DNA of 64,000 nucleotides from CAMLIZ01 sp040758375. Lineage in GTDB: Bacteria > Pseudomonadota > Gammaproteobacteria > Burkholderiales > Burkholderiaceae_C. Below, piece after piece: positions 24,883 to 33,284 of the stretch. The translations under genes were made by a program, and so were the position numbers. Position 1 is the first letter of the stretch. Every line of letters begins with the position of its first letter. The notes under the pieces are model-generated. The model had not been told where the DNA came from. It ran no database searches and worked only from the letters and a program-made list of their open reading frames with translations. Location: the NCBI GenBank assembly GCA_040758375.1, contig JBFLWE010000009.1, positions 25,981 through 89,980 of the forward strand, given 5' to 3'.

Positions 24883-25848
24883 ATGAAACGCTGGATCACC
24901 ACCTCCTTGCTGGCCGCCGGCCTTGCGCTGGCCGGCCACGCCGCCGCGCAGACCAAGGAAATCAACTTCGGCATCATCTCCACCGAGTCGTCGGCCAACC
25001 TCAAGACGGCCTGGATGCCGGTGCTGGACGACATGGCCCGTGCCACCGGTTTCAAGGTCAACGCCTTCTTCGCGCCCGACTATGCCGGCGTGATCGAGGC
25101 CATGCGCTTCGGCAAGGTGCAGGTGGCCTGGATGGGCAACAAGTCGGGCATGGAGGCGGTGGACCGCGCCGGCGCCGAGGTGTTCGCCAAGGTGGTCAAC
25201 ACCGACGGCAGCCAGGGCTACCACACGCTGATGATCGTGCACAAGGACAGCCCGCTGCGCACGCTGCAGGACGTGCTGGCGCAACGCCAGAGCCTCACGC
25301 TCGGCTACGGCGACCCCAACTCCACCAGCGGCACGCTCGTGCCCGGCTACTACGCCTTCGGCGTGAACAAGGTCGATCCGGTCAAGGACTTCAAGCGCAC
25401 GCTGCGCGCCAACCACGAGACCAACATCCTCGCGGTGGCCAACAGGCAGATCGACGTGGCCACCGTCTCCAGCGACGGCGTGGAGCGCATGAAGCTCAAG
25501 CTGCCCGAAAAGGCGGCCGCGCTGCGCGAGGTGTGGCGCTCGCCGCTGATCGCCAGCGACCCGCTGCTGTGGCGCAAGGACCTCGACGCCGACACCAAGC
25601 GCAAGCTGCGCGAGTTCGTGCTGAACTACGGCCGCGACGCGCGCGAGAAGCAGAACCTGGCCACGCTGACGCTGGGCGGCTTCGTACCCTCCGACAACAA
25701 CCAGCTGCTGCCCACGCGCCAGCTCGAGCTGGCCAAGGAGCGCGCCAAGGTCGAGGGCGACACCTCGCTGGCCGGCGACGAAAAGAGCCGCAAGCTCAAG
25801 GACATCGACACGCGCCTGGCCGAGCTGGCCAAGCCCGCGCTGCAGTGA
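24883..25848 (+). CDS. phnD: phosphonate ABC transporter substrate-binding protein
   Basis: A 321-residue periplasmic binding protein with a signal peptide (KRWITTSLLAAGLALAGHAA). The mature part matches PhnD: EINFGIISTESSANLK, FKVNAFFAPDYAGVIEAMRF, VAWMGNKSGMEAVDR and YGDPNSTSGTLVP, where the phosphonate-binding Ser/Thr cluster is expected. A strong ribosome-binding site (GAGAGGAG) precedes the ATG. It is the middle gene of phnCDE. Confidence 0.96.
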   Translation: MKRWITTSLLAAGLALAGHAAAQTKEINFGIISTESSANLKTAWMPVLDDMARATGFKVNAFFAPDYAGVIEAMRFGKVQVAWMGNKSGMEAVDRAGAEVFAKVVNTDGSQGYHTLMIVHKDSPLRTLQDVLAQRQSLTLGYGDPNSTSGTLVPGYYAFGVNKVDPVKDFKRTLRANHETNILAVANRQIDVATVSSDGVERMKLKLPEKAAALREVWRSPLIASDPLLWRKDLDADTKRKLREFVLNYGRDAREKQNLATLTLGGFVPSDNNQLLPTRQLELAKERAKVEGDTSLAGDEKSRKLKDIDTRLAELAKPALQ

Positions 25849-25857
25849 CCTCGCGCG

Positions 25858-26661
25858 ATGCCTGACGCGATGACCCTGCAAGCCCGCGCCGCGCTGCCGG
25901 CCGCGCCGCGCACCTCGGCCTTCACGCTGGCGGCCTGGGCGGTGCTGCTGGCGCTGCTGGCGGCGAGCTGGCGCGGCGCCGAGATGCGCCCGCTGGACCT
26001 GCTGCGCGATGCCGGCAACATGGCCGAGTACGCGCGCGGCTTCTTCCCGCCGGACTTCGGCGACTGGCGCCACTACCTCACCGAGCTGCTGACCACGCTG
26101 CAGATCGCGCTGTGGGGCACCGCGCTGGCCATCGTGTGCTCGGTGCCGCTGGCGCTGCTGGCCGCGGGCAACCTCACGCCGCGCTGGGTGCACCAGCCGG
26201 TGCGCCGGCTGCTCGACGCGTGTCGCGCGATCAACGAGATGGTGTTCGCGCTGCTGTTCGTGGTGGCGGTGGGGCTGGGGCCGTTTGCCGGCGTGCTGGC
26301 GCTGTGGGTGCACACCACCGGCATCCTGGCCAAGCTGTTCAGCGAGGCGGTGGAGGCGATCGACCCGCAGCCGGTGGAAGGCATCCGCGCCACCGGTGCG
26401 CACGTGCTGAGCGAGGTGATCTACGGCGTGATCCCGCAGGTGATGCCGCTGTGGACCTCGTATGCGCTGTACCGCTTCGAGTCCAACGTGCGCGCGGCCT
26501 CGGTGGTGGGCATGGTGGGCGCCGGCGGCATCGGCATGGTGCTGTGGGACGTGATCCGCGGCTTCCAGTATGCGCAGACCGCGGCCGTGCTGGTCATGCT
26601 GGTGGTGTCGGTGTCGCTGATCGACCTGCTGTCGGCGCAGCTGCGCCGGCGCCTGGTGTAG
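25858..26661 (+). CDS. phnE: phosphonate ABC transporter permease
   Basis: A 267-residue inner-membrane permease with about six helices. The cytoplasmic coupling loop is near residues 165-190 (EAIDPQPVEGIRATGAHVLS), with the EAA-type Gly; TLQIALWGTALAIVCSVPLA is an early helix. One phnE is present, as in E. coli (some bacteria have two). It is the last gene of the plus-strand phn operon and is followed at 33 bp by a strong terminator. A second ATG at 25870 is also possible. Confidence 0.95.
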   Translation: MPDAMTLQARAALPAAPRTSAFTLAAWAVLLALLAASWRGAEMRPLDLLRDAGNMAEYARGFFPPDFGDWRHYLTELLTTLQIALWGTALAIVCSVPLALLAAGNLTPRWVHQPVRRLLDACRAINEMVFALLFVVAVGLGPFAGVLALWVHTTGILAKLFSEAVEAIDPQPVEGIRATGAHVLSEVIYGVIPQVMPLWTSYALYRFESNVRAASVVGMVGAGGIGMVLWDVIRGFQYAQTAAVLVMLVVSVSLIDLLSAQLRRRLV

Positions 26662-26694
26662 CAGCCCGGATGCTCTGAGGCGCGTCCTCCGCAA

Positions 26695-26735
26695 AGCGGC
26701 CGCATCAATACTTTGATGCGGCCGCTCCTGCTTTT
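26695..26735 (+). terminator. intrinsic terminator after phnCDE
   Basis: A perfect 14-bp stem (AGCGGCCGCATCAA pairs with TTGATGCGGCCGCT, 26695-26708 and 26713-26726) with a 4-nt loop, followed by CCTGCTTTT. It isolates the phn genes from the polyol operon. Confidence 0.85.
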
Positions 26736-26891
26736 GCAGGCACCCGCTGCGCGGCCTCAGGAAAACCCTAGCCAACCTGCGCAACAAAGTATCGGCAATC
26801 GCGCCGGCAGTACAACGGCGCGGGGGGTGGCGTTCCTACGCTATCGATGTGGCCGGACGAGCCCGGCACACCCACCCTGAGGAGACAAACG

Positions 26892-28196
26892 ATGAAGCTC
26901 AAGACATCGCTGGCGCTGGCCTTCGGCCTGGCGGCGGCTGCCGCCGCCCACGCCGTGGACCTGGTGGTGGCCACGGTGAACAACGGCCACATGATCGAGA
27001 TGCAAAAGCTCACCCGGCATTTCGAGCAGGCCAACCCCGACATCAAGGTCAAGTGGGTCACGCTGGAAGAAGGCGTGCTGCGCCAGCGCGTGACCACCGA
27101 CATCGCCACCCAGGGCGGGCAGTTCGACGTGATGACGATCGGCATGTACGAGACGCCGATCTGGGGCAAGAAGGGCTGGCTGCGCGAACTCAAGCCGGCC
27201 GCCGCGTATGACGTGGACGACCTGCTGCCGGCCATCCGCAACGGCCTGTCGGTGGACGGCAGGCTCTACGCCGCGCCCTTCTATGGCGAGAGCTCGATGC
27301 TGATGTACCGCAGCGACCTGGCCGCCAAGGCGGGCGTGAGCTTTGCCGAGCGGCCCACCTGGCAGCAGGTGCGCGACGCGGCCGCCAAGATGCACGACCC
27401 GGCCGGCGGCGTGTACGGCATCTGCCTGCGCGGCAAGCCGGGCTGGGGCGACAACATGGCCTTCCTCAGCACCATGGTCAACGCCTTCGGCGGCCAGTGG
27501 TTCGACATGAACTGGAAGCCCCAGCTCGAAAGCAAGCCCTGGAAGGAGGCGGTGGGCTTCTACGTGGACCTGATGAAGCAGTACGGCCCGCCCGGCTCGG
27601 CCTCGAACAGCTTCAACGAGATCCTGGCGCTGTACAACGAAGGCAAGTGCGCGATGTGGGTGGACGCCACCATCGCGGCCTCGTTCATCACCGACCCCAA
27701 GCAGAGCAAGGTGGCCGACAAGGTGGCGTTCGCGCAGGCGCCTTCGGCCGTCACCCACAAGGGCGCCAACTGGCTGTGGGCCTGGGCGCTGGCCATTCCC
27801 GCGGGCAGCAAGAACGCCGACGCCGCGCAGAAGTTCATCACCTGGGCCACCAGCAAGGACTACGTGCAGCTGGTGGCCAGGGAGTCGGGCTGGGGCGCGG
27901 TGCCCACCGGCACGCGCAAGTCGACCTACCTGTCGCGCGAGTTCCGCCAGGCGGCCAAGTTTGCCGAGGCCGAGCAGAAGGCCATCTTCTCGGCCACGCC
28001 GAACGAACCCACGCTGCCCAAGAGCCCGTACGTGGGCATCCAGTTCGCGGCGATCCCGGAGTTCCAGGCCATCGGCATCGCGGTGGGGCAGCAGATCAGC
28101 GCGGCGCTGGCGGGCAAGGCGACGGTGGACGCGGCCCTGAAGGCCTCGCAGGTGGCGGCCGACCGCGAGATGCGCAAGGCAGGCTATTACAAATGA
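26892..28196 (+). CDS. polyol ABC transporter substrate-binding protein (SmoE/MtlE-like)
   Basis: A 434-residue periplasmic binding protein with signal peptide (KLKTSLALAFGLAAAAAAHA). The mature sequence (ATVNNGHMIEMQKLTRHFEQ, YETPIWGKKGWLREL, GICLRGKPGWGDNMA, NSFNEILALYNEGKCAMWVD) fits family-1 extracellular sugar-binding proteins of the mannitol/sorbitol transporters of pseudomonads and rhodobacters. The ATG follows GAGGAGAC. First gene of a polyol operon; the predicted promoter lies in the 150 bp before it, with no clear consensus that I could fix. Stop overlaps the next start (ATGA), created by a repeat. Confidence 0.9.
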   Translation: MKLKTSLALAFGLAAAAAAHAVDLVVATVNNGHMIEMQKLTRHFEQANPDIKVKWVTLEEGVLRQRVTTDIATQGGQFDVMTIGMYETPIWGKKGWLRELKPAAAYDVDDLLPAIRNGLSVDGRLYAAPFYGESSMLMYRSDLAAKAGVSFAERPTWQQVRDAAAKMHDPAGGVYGICLRGKPGWGDNMAFLSTMVNAFGGQWFDMNWKPQLESKPWKEAVGFYVDLMKQYGPPGSASNSFNEILALYNEGKCAMWVDATIAASFITDPKQSKVADKVAFAQAPSAVTHKGANWLWAWALAIPAGSKNADAAQKFITWATSKDYVQLVARESGWGAVPTGTRKSTYLSREFRQAAKFAEAEQKAIFSATPNEPTLPKSPYVGIQFAAIPEFQAIGIAVGQQISAALAGKATVDAALKASQVAADREMRKAGYYK

Positions 28197-28282
28197 CCAC
28201 CCCCTACGGCCTGACGGCCGCCCCCTCAAGGGGGCAACCCCAGCGGACCGGCGAAGCCGGATCCGCGGGGTTCGCTGGGCTT
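28193..28282 (+). repeat. dispersed repeat, copy 1 (at the 5' end of permease 1)
   Basis: A roughly 88-bp GC-rich element starting at the upstream TGA: it contains the dyad GCCCCCTCAAGGGGGC and the block CGAAGCCGGATCCGCGG, and ends with CGCTGGGCTTG. Copies 2 (29149-29242) and 3 (40845-40938) share this order and much of the sequence. Confidence 0.8.
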
Positions 28283-29146
28283 GTGGCCAACCGGTCCCTC
28301 CCGCGGCTGCTGCTCGCGCCGGCGGTGATCACGCTGTTCCTCTGGATGATCGTGCCGCTGGCGATGACCCTGTACTTCTCGGTCATACGCTACAACCTGA
28401 TGCAGCCGGGCGAGCACGGCTTCGTCGGGTTGATGAACTACGAGTTCTTCGTCACCGACCCGTCCTTCGGCGCCGCGGTGGTCAACACGCTGCTGCTGCT
28501 CGGCTCGGTGATCGCGATCACGGTGGTGCTGGGCATCGGCATCGCGATGCTGGTCAACGAGCCCTTTCCGGGGCGCGGCATCGTGCGCGTGCTGCTGATC
28601 TCGCCCTTCTTCGTGATGCCCACGGTGAACGCGCTGCTGTGGAAGCACATGATGATGAACCCGATCTACGGCGTGCTGGCGCAGCTGGCGCAGGCCGTGG
28701 GCGCGCAGCCGGTGGACTGGATGACCGACCTGCCGCTGGCTTCGGTGATCGTCATGGTGGCGTGGCAGTGGCTGCCGTTCGCAGTGCTGATCTTCATCAC
28801 CGCGCTGCAAAGCCTGGACCGCGAGCAGCTGGAGGCCGCGCGCATGGACGGCGCCAACGGCCTGCAGCAGTTTCGCCACCTGGTGCTGCCGCACCTGGCG
28901 CGCCCGGTGGCGGTGGTGGTGATGATCGAGATGATCTTCCTGTTGAGCGTGTTCGCCGAGATCTTCACCACCACCGGCGGCGGCCCGGGCGACGCCAGCA
29001 CCAACATCGCGTTCCTGATCTTCAAGCAGGCGCTGCTGAACTTCGACGTGGGCGTGGCGTCGGCCGGTGCGCTGTTCGCGGTGCTGCTGGCCAACGTGGC
29101 GGCGGTGTTCCTGATCCGCATGGTCGGCAAGAACCTGGAACGCTAG
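28193..29146 (+). CDS. polyol ABC transporter permease 1 (SmoF/MtlF-like), repeat-derived N-terminus
   Basis: A 317-residue MalF-type inner-membrane permease: about six helices, from LLLAPAVITLFLWMIVPLAM, and the EAA coupling loop LEAARMDGANGLQQFRHLVLP. The first 30 residues (beginning TTPYGLTAAPSRGQ) are Gly/Ala/Pro/Arg-rich and are encoded by a copy of a dispersed repeat (28193-28282); true homology begins at about NRSLPRLLLAP. The start codon is within the repeat, overlapping the binding-protein stop. A later start is not obvious, so the leader is probably translated. Confidence 0.88.
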   Translation: MTTPYGLTAAPSRGQPQRTGEAGSAGFAGLVANRSLPRLLLAPAVITLFLWMIVPLAMTLYFSVIRYNLMQPGEHGFVGLMNYEFFVTDPSFGAAVVNTLLLLGSVIAITVVLGIGIAMLVNEPFPGRGIVRVLLISPFFVMPTVNALLWKHMMMNPIYGVLAQLAQAVGAQPVDWMTDLPLASVIVMVAWQWLPFAVLIFITALQSLDREQLEAARMDGANGLQQFRHLVLPHLARPVAVVVMIEMIFLLSVFAEIFTTTGGGPGDASTNIAFLIFKQALLNFDVGVASAGALFAVLLANVAAVFLIRMVGKNLER

Positions 29147-29148
29147 AC

Positions 29149-29242
29149 ATGAACCACCCCCGAAGCGCCTTCGGCGCTCCCCCTCAAGGGGGCGCCGCCA
29201 GCAGACCGGCCAAGCCGGATCCGCGGCGTCCGCTGGGCTCCG
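29149..29242 (+). repeat. dispersed repeat, copy 2 (at the 5' end of permease 2)
   Basis: Begins ATGAACCACCCCCGAAG, followed by the dyads AGCGCCTTCGGCGCT and CCCCCTCAAGGGGG, the block CAAGCCGGATCCGCGG and the end CGCTGGGCTCCG. It shares most of its length with copies 1 and 3. Here the element itself provides the start codon of the following gene. Confidence 0.8.
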
Positions 29243-30048
29243 TCCGCGTACTGGCACGCGCGGTTGCCGCCTGGGCCGTCGCGCTGCTCGTGTTCTTCCC
29301 GCTCGCCTTCTTGCTGCTCACGTCGTTCAAGACGGAGCTGCAGGCGATCTCGGTGCCGCCGGTGTGGGCCTTCACGCCCACGCTGGAGAACTACACGCTG
29401 GTGCAGACGCGCAGCGACTACCTGGCCTATGCGCAGAACTCGGTGGTCACCAGCGTGGTCTCCACGCTGCTGGGCCTGCTGCTGGCCGCGCCGGCGGCGT
29501 ATTCGATGGCCTTCTTTCCGACGCGGCGCACCAAGGACCTGCTGATGTGGATGCTGTCCACCAAGATGATGCCGGCGGTGGGCGCGCTGGTGCCGGTGTA
29601 CGTGATCGCGCAGCAGTCGCAGCTGCTGGACACGCGCATCGGCCTGATTCTGGTGTTCACGTTCACCAACCTGCCGCTGATGGTGTGGATGCTGTATTCG
29701 CACTTCAAGGAGATCCCGAACGAAATCCTCGAGGCCGCGCGCATGGACGGCGCCGGCCTGTGGCACGAGTTCCGCCACATCGTGCTGCCGCTGGGCATGG
29801 GCGGCATCGCCACCACCGGGCTGCTGTGCCTGGTGCTGGCGTGGAACGAGGCCTTCTGGTCACTCAACCTCACCGCGGCCAAGGCCGGCACGTTGGCCGC
29901 GCTGATCGCCTCCTACTCCAGCCCCGAGGGCCTGTTCTGGGCCAAGCTGTCGGCCGCCTCGGTGATGGCCATCGCGCCCATCGTCGTGTTCGGCTGGTTC
30001 ACGCAGAAGCAGCTCGTGCAGGGCCTGACCTTCGGCGCCGTCAAGTAA
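29149..30048 (+). CDS. polyol ABC transporter permease 2 (SmoG/MtlG-like), repeat-derived N-terminus
   Basis: A 299-residue MalG-type permease with six helices and the coupling loop LEAARMDGAGLWHEFRHIVLP. The first 32 residues (NHPRSAFGAPPQGGAASRPA and following) are translated from dispersed-repeat copy 2; homologous sequence starts near VRVLARAVAAWAVALL. Its ATG is at the left end of the repeat, 2 bp after the stop of permease 1. It forms the channel with permease 1. Confidence 0.88.
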   Translation: MNHPRSAFGAPPQGGAASRPAKPDPRRPLGSVRVLARAVAAWAVALLVFFPLAFLLLTSFKTELQAISVPPVWAFTPTLENYTLVQTRSDYLAYAQNSVVTSVVSTLLGLLLAAPAAYSMAFFPTRRTKDLLMWMLSTKMMPAVGALVPVYVIAQQSQLLDTRIGLILVFTFTNLPLMVWMLYSHFKEIPNEILEAARMDGAGLWHEFRHIVLPLGMGGIATTGLLCLVLAWNEAFWSLNLTAAKAGTLAALIASYSSPEGLFWAKLSAASVMAIAPIVVFGWFTQKQLVQGLTFGAVK

Positions 30049-30070
30049 GCAAACAGAAGGAGAACCCCGC

Positions 30071-31105
30071 ATGCCGTTCCTCGAACTGCGCGGCGTCGAA
30101 AAGAGCTTCGGCCCCGTGCGCATGATCAAGGGCATAGACCTCGCCATCGAGCAAGGCGAGTTCGTGGTGTTCGTCGGACCCTCGGGCTGCGGCAAGTCCA
30201 CGCTGCTGCGCCTGATCGCCGGGCTGGAGACCATCGACCGCGGCACGCTGCTGCTCGAAGGCCGCGACATCACGCGCCTGCCCTCGGCCCGGCGCGACCT
30301 GGCCATGGTGTTCCAGAGCTATGCGCTGTATCCGCACATGACGGTGGCCGAGAACATGAGCTTCGCGCTGCGCCTGGCGCGGGAAGACCGGGCCGCCATC
30401 GAGCAGAAGGTGGCGCGCGCGGCCGGCATCCTCGACCTCGGGCCTTACCTCGACCGGCTGCCGCGGCAGCTGTCGGGCGGGCAGCGCCAGCGCGTGGCGA
30501 TCGGCCGCGCGATCGTGCGCAACCCCAAGGTGTTCCTGTTCGACGAGCCGCTGTCGAACCTCGACGCCGCGCTGCGCGGGCAGACGCGGGTCGAGATCGC
30601 CAAGCTGCACCGCGAGCTGGGCGCCACCACGATCTACGTCACGCACGACCAGGTGGAGGCCATGACGCTGGCCGACCGCGTGGTGGTGCTGCGCGACGGC
30701 GCGGTCGAGCAGGTGGGCTCGCCGCTGGCGCTGTACGACCGGCCCGCCAACCGCTTCGTGGCGCAGTTCATCGGCACGCCGCAGATGAACGTGATGGCGT
30801 GCGACGAGCTGCCGCTGCTGGCCGACCGCGTGCCGGCCGCGGCCTACGTGGGCGTGCGCCCCGAAGACCTGCGCCTGGCGCAGCCCGAGCGCGGCCTCAT
30901 CGCGGCGCAGGTGGAGCTGGTGGAGGCGCTGGGCTCGGAAACCCTGGTGCACCTGCACACGCGCCAGGGCGCGCAGTTCGTGCTGCGGCAGGCCGCGCGC
31001 ACCCGCCTGGCGCGCGGCGAGGCGGTGGGGGTGGAGGTGGACGCCGCGCGCCTGCACTGGTTCGACAGCCAGGGCCGCGCGCTGGCCGCGGCGGGGAGCG
31101 CCTGA
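30071..31105 (+). CDS. polyol ABC transporter ATP-binding protein (SmoK/MtlK/UgpC family)
   Basis: A 344-residue ATPase. Walker A GPSGCGKST, signature QLSGGQRQRVAIGRA, Walker B VFLFDEPLSNLD and the switch YVTHDQVEAM are present; the C-terminal 100 residues form the MalK-like regulatory TOBE domain (VGVRPEDLRLAQ). It energises import through the two preceding permeases. The ATG has an AAGGAGAA ribosome-binding site, and its stop overlaps the dehydrogenase start (TGATG). Confidence 0.92.
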   Translation: MPFLELRGVEKSFGPVRMIKGIDLAIEQGEFVVFVGPSGCGKSTLLRLIAGLETIDRGTLLLEGRDITRLPSARRDLAMVFQSYALYPHMTVAENMSFALRLAREDRAAIEQKVARAAGILDLGPYLDRLPRQLSGGQRQRVAIGRAIVRNPKVFLFDEPLSNLDAALRGQTRVEIAKLHRELGATTIYVTHDQVEAMTLADRVVVLRDGAVEQVGSPLALYDRPANRFVAQFIGTPQMNVMACDELPLLADRVPAAAYVGVRPEDLRLAQPERGLIAAQVELVEALGSETLVHLHTRQGAQFVLRQAARTRLARGEAVGVEVDAARLHWFDSQGRALAAAGSA

Positions 31106-32505
31106 TGCCGCCTGCGCTGCGCATCCTGCACCTGGGGCTGGGCTCCTTTCACCGCGCGCACCAGGCGGCCGTGATGCAGCGGCTGCAGGCGCTGGGCGAC
31201 CGCCGCTGGGAGCTGGCCGGTGCCAACCTGCGGCCCGACATGGCCGACACGCTGCAGGCGCTGCAGCGGCAAGGCGGCGCCTACACGCTGGTCACGGTGT
31301 CGCCCGAGGGCCAGCGCCGCTTCGAGCGCATCGAGGCGCTGCGCGAGGTGATCGGCTGGCAGCCCGCGCTGACCCGGGCGATCGAGCTCGCGGCCGAGCC
31401 CGACACGCGCATCGTCTCCCTCACCGTCACCGAAGCAGGCTATTGCACCGACCCGCGCGGGCGCCTGGACCTGCAGCACCCCGAGGTGGCCGCCGACCTG
31501 CAGGGCCGCACGCGGCAGACGGTGTACGGCGCGCTGGCGGCGATGCTCAAAGCGCGCGCGCACGCCCACGCCGGCGGCCTGACGCTGCTGAACTGCGACA
31601 ACCTGCGCAGCAACGGCGAGCGCTTGCGCGAATGGCTGCTGCAGTTCATCGAGGCGCAAGGCGACCGCGAGCTGCTCGACTGGGTGCAGACCTACACCAC
31701 CTGCCCCAACGCGATGGTCGACCGCATCACGCCGCGGCCTGCGCCGGCGCTGCAGGCGCAGGTGCTGCGCGCCACCGGCTGGGCCGACGCGGCGCCGGTG
31801 CTGGCCGAGGACTTCCTGCAGTGGGTGATCGAGGACCGCTTCTGCAACGGCCGGCCCGAGTGGGAGCGCGCGGGCGTGCAGCTGGTGCACGACGTGGCGC
31901 CGTACGAGGAGGCCAAGATCCGCATCCTCAACGCCACGCACAGCTGCATCGCCTGGGCCGGCACGCTGCGCGGGCTGCACTACATCCACGAAGGCGTGCG
32001 CGACCCGGCGATCCGCGCCATGGCCCAGGCCTACGTCGGCGACGACGTGATCCCCTGCCTGCACCGGCCCGGCCACCCGAGCCCGGTGGACCTGCCGGCC
32101 TACCGCGACACGGTGCTGCGCCGCTTCGCCAACGAGGCCATCGCCGACACCAACCAGCGCGTGGCCGCCGACGGCTTCGCCAAGCTCCACGGCTTCATCC
32201 TGCCCACGCTGCGCGAGCGGCTGGCGCGCGGCGAAAGCATCGCCGCGGTGGCGCGGCTGCCCGCGCTGTTCCTGGCCTTCCTGCAGCGCTGGCATGCGGG
32301 CGCGCTGCCCTTCGCCTACCAGGACCAGGCCATGGACCCGGCACGCGCGCACGCCCTGTGCGCCGCGCCCGACCCGCTGCAGGCCTTTGCCCGCGAGCCG
32401 GCGCTGTGGGGCGGGCTGGCCGGCGACGAGCGGCTGCTCGCGGCGCTGCGCGCCGCGCAGCAGGAGGTTTCCCACTTCATCTCACGACAAGGAGCATCTG
32501 CATGA
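31105..32505 (+). CDS. dalD: D-arabinitol 4-dehydrogenase (long-chain polyol dehydrogenase)
   Basis: A 466-residue NAD-dependent member of the polyol-specific long-chain dehydrogenase family, likely oxidising D-arabinitol to D-xylulose. The N-terminus ILHLGLGSFHRAHQA is the nucleotide-binding region; the catalytic K-x4-N-x2-H motif is in EEAKIRILNATHSCIAWAGT. TTCPNAMVDRITPRP and FLQWVIEDRF match the arabinitol branch more closely than the mannitol branch, by memory of DalD sequences. Mannitol 2-dehydrogenase is the alternative. It overlaps both neighbours (TGATG, ATGA) within the polyol operon. Confidence 0.8.
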   Translation: MPPALRILHLGLGSFHRAHQAAVMQRLQALGDRRWELAGANLRPDMADTLQALQRQGGAYTLVTVSPEGQRRFERIEALREVIGWQPALTRAIELAAEPDTRIVSLTVTEAGYCTDPRGRLDLQHPEVAADLQGRTRQTVYGALAAMLKARAHAHAGGLTLLNCDNLRSNGERLREWLLQFIEAQGDRELLDWVQTYTTCPNAMVDRITPRPAPALQAQVLRATGWADAAPVLAEDFLQWVIEDRFCNGRPEWERAGVQLVHDVAPYEEAKIRILNATHSCIAWAGTLRGLHYIHEGVRDPAIRAMAQAYVGDDVIPCLHRPGHPSPVDLPAYRDTVLRRFANEAIADTNQRVAADGFAKLHGFILPTLRERLARGESIAAVARLPALFLAFLQRWHAGALPFAYQDQAMDPARAHALCAAPDPLQAFAREPALWGGLAGDERLLAALRAAQQEVSHFISRQGASA

Positions 32506-33284
32506 GCTGCCAACGGCTGCGCGGCCGCCACGCACTGATCACCGGCGCCGGCGGCGGCATCGGCCTCGCCGTGGCGCAGGCCTACCTGCGCGAAGGCGCG
32601 CGCTGCACACTGGTGGACCTGGCGCCCACGCCCGCGCTGCGGGCGCTGGCCGGCGAACACCCCGACGCCACCCATGTGCTGGCCGCCGACGTGGCGCACA
32701 CCGCACAGGTCGAGGCCACGGTGCAGGCCGCGCAGGAGCGCTTCGGGCCGGTGGACGTGTTGTTCAACAACGCCGCGGTGTTCGACCTGGCGCCGTTGCT
32801 CGACAGCGACGAGCGCATGTACCAGCGCCTGTTCGACGTGAACGTGAAGGGCCTGTTCTTCACGATGCAAAGCGTGCTGCGCCGCATGGTGCAGCAGGGT
32901 TTGAAGGGCCGCGTGATCAACCTGGCCTCGCAGGCCGGCCGCCGCGGCGAGGCGCTGGTGTCGCACTACTGCGCCACCAAGGCCGCGGTGATCAGCTACA
33001 CGCAGTCGGCCGCGCTGGCGATGGCGCCGCACGGCATCCGCGTCAACGCCATTGCGCCGGGCGTGATCGACACGCCGATGTGGGAGCAGGTGGATGCGCT
33101 GTTCGCGCGCTACGAGGGCCTGGCCCCGGGCGAGAAGAAGGCGGCCGTGGGCAAGGCGGTGCCGCTGGGCTACATGGGCGCGCCGCAGGACATTGCCGGC
33201 GCGGCCGTGTTCCTGGCCAGCGACGAGTCTTCGTACATCACCGCACAGACACTCAACGTGGACGGCGGTAACGTGATGAGCTGA
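32502..33284 (+). CDS. sorbitol (L-iditol 2-) dehydrogenase, SDR family (SmoS-like)
   Basis: A 260-residue short-chain dehydrogenase. The NAD-binding GAGGGIG lies near residues 15-21, NNAA near 89-92, and the catalytic Ser-Tyr-Lys are in INLASQAGRRGEA and YCATKAAVISYTQSAA. The patterns AVFDLAPL, SQAGRRGEALV and TLNVDGGNVMS closely resemble the Rhodobacter SmoS sorbitol dehydrogenase, which suggests oxidation of D-glucitol to D-fructose or galactitol to tagatose. Together with the arabinitol dehydrogenase it widens the polyol range of the operon. Confidence 0.88.
   Translation: MSCQRLRGRHALITGAGGGIGLAVAQAYLREGARCTLVDLAPTPALRALAGEHPDATHVLAADVAHTAQVEATVQAAQERFGPVDVLFNNAAVFDLAPLLDSDERMYQRLFDVNVKGLFFTMQSVLRRMVQQGLKGRVINLASQAGRRGEALVSHYCATKAAVISYTQSAALAMAPHGIRVNAIAPGVIDTPMWEQVDALFARYEGLAPGEKKAAVGKAVPLGYMGAPQDIAGAAVFLASDESSYITAQTLNVDGGNVMS

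Noticed and set aside
31105..32505. Mannitol 2-dehydrogenase instead of arabinitol dehydrogenase
   Set aside because: Kept as an alternative; the motifs TTCPNAMVDRITPRP and the N-terminal GLGSFHRAHQA seem closer to the arabinitol enzymes, but this rests on memory of sequences.
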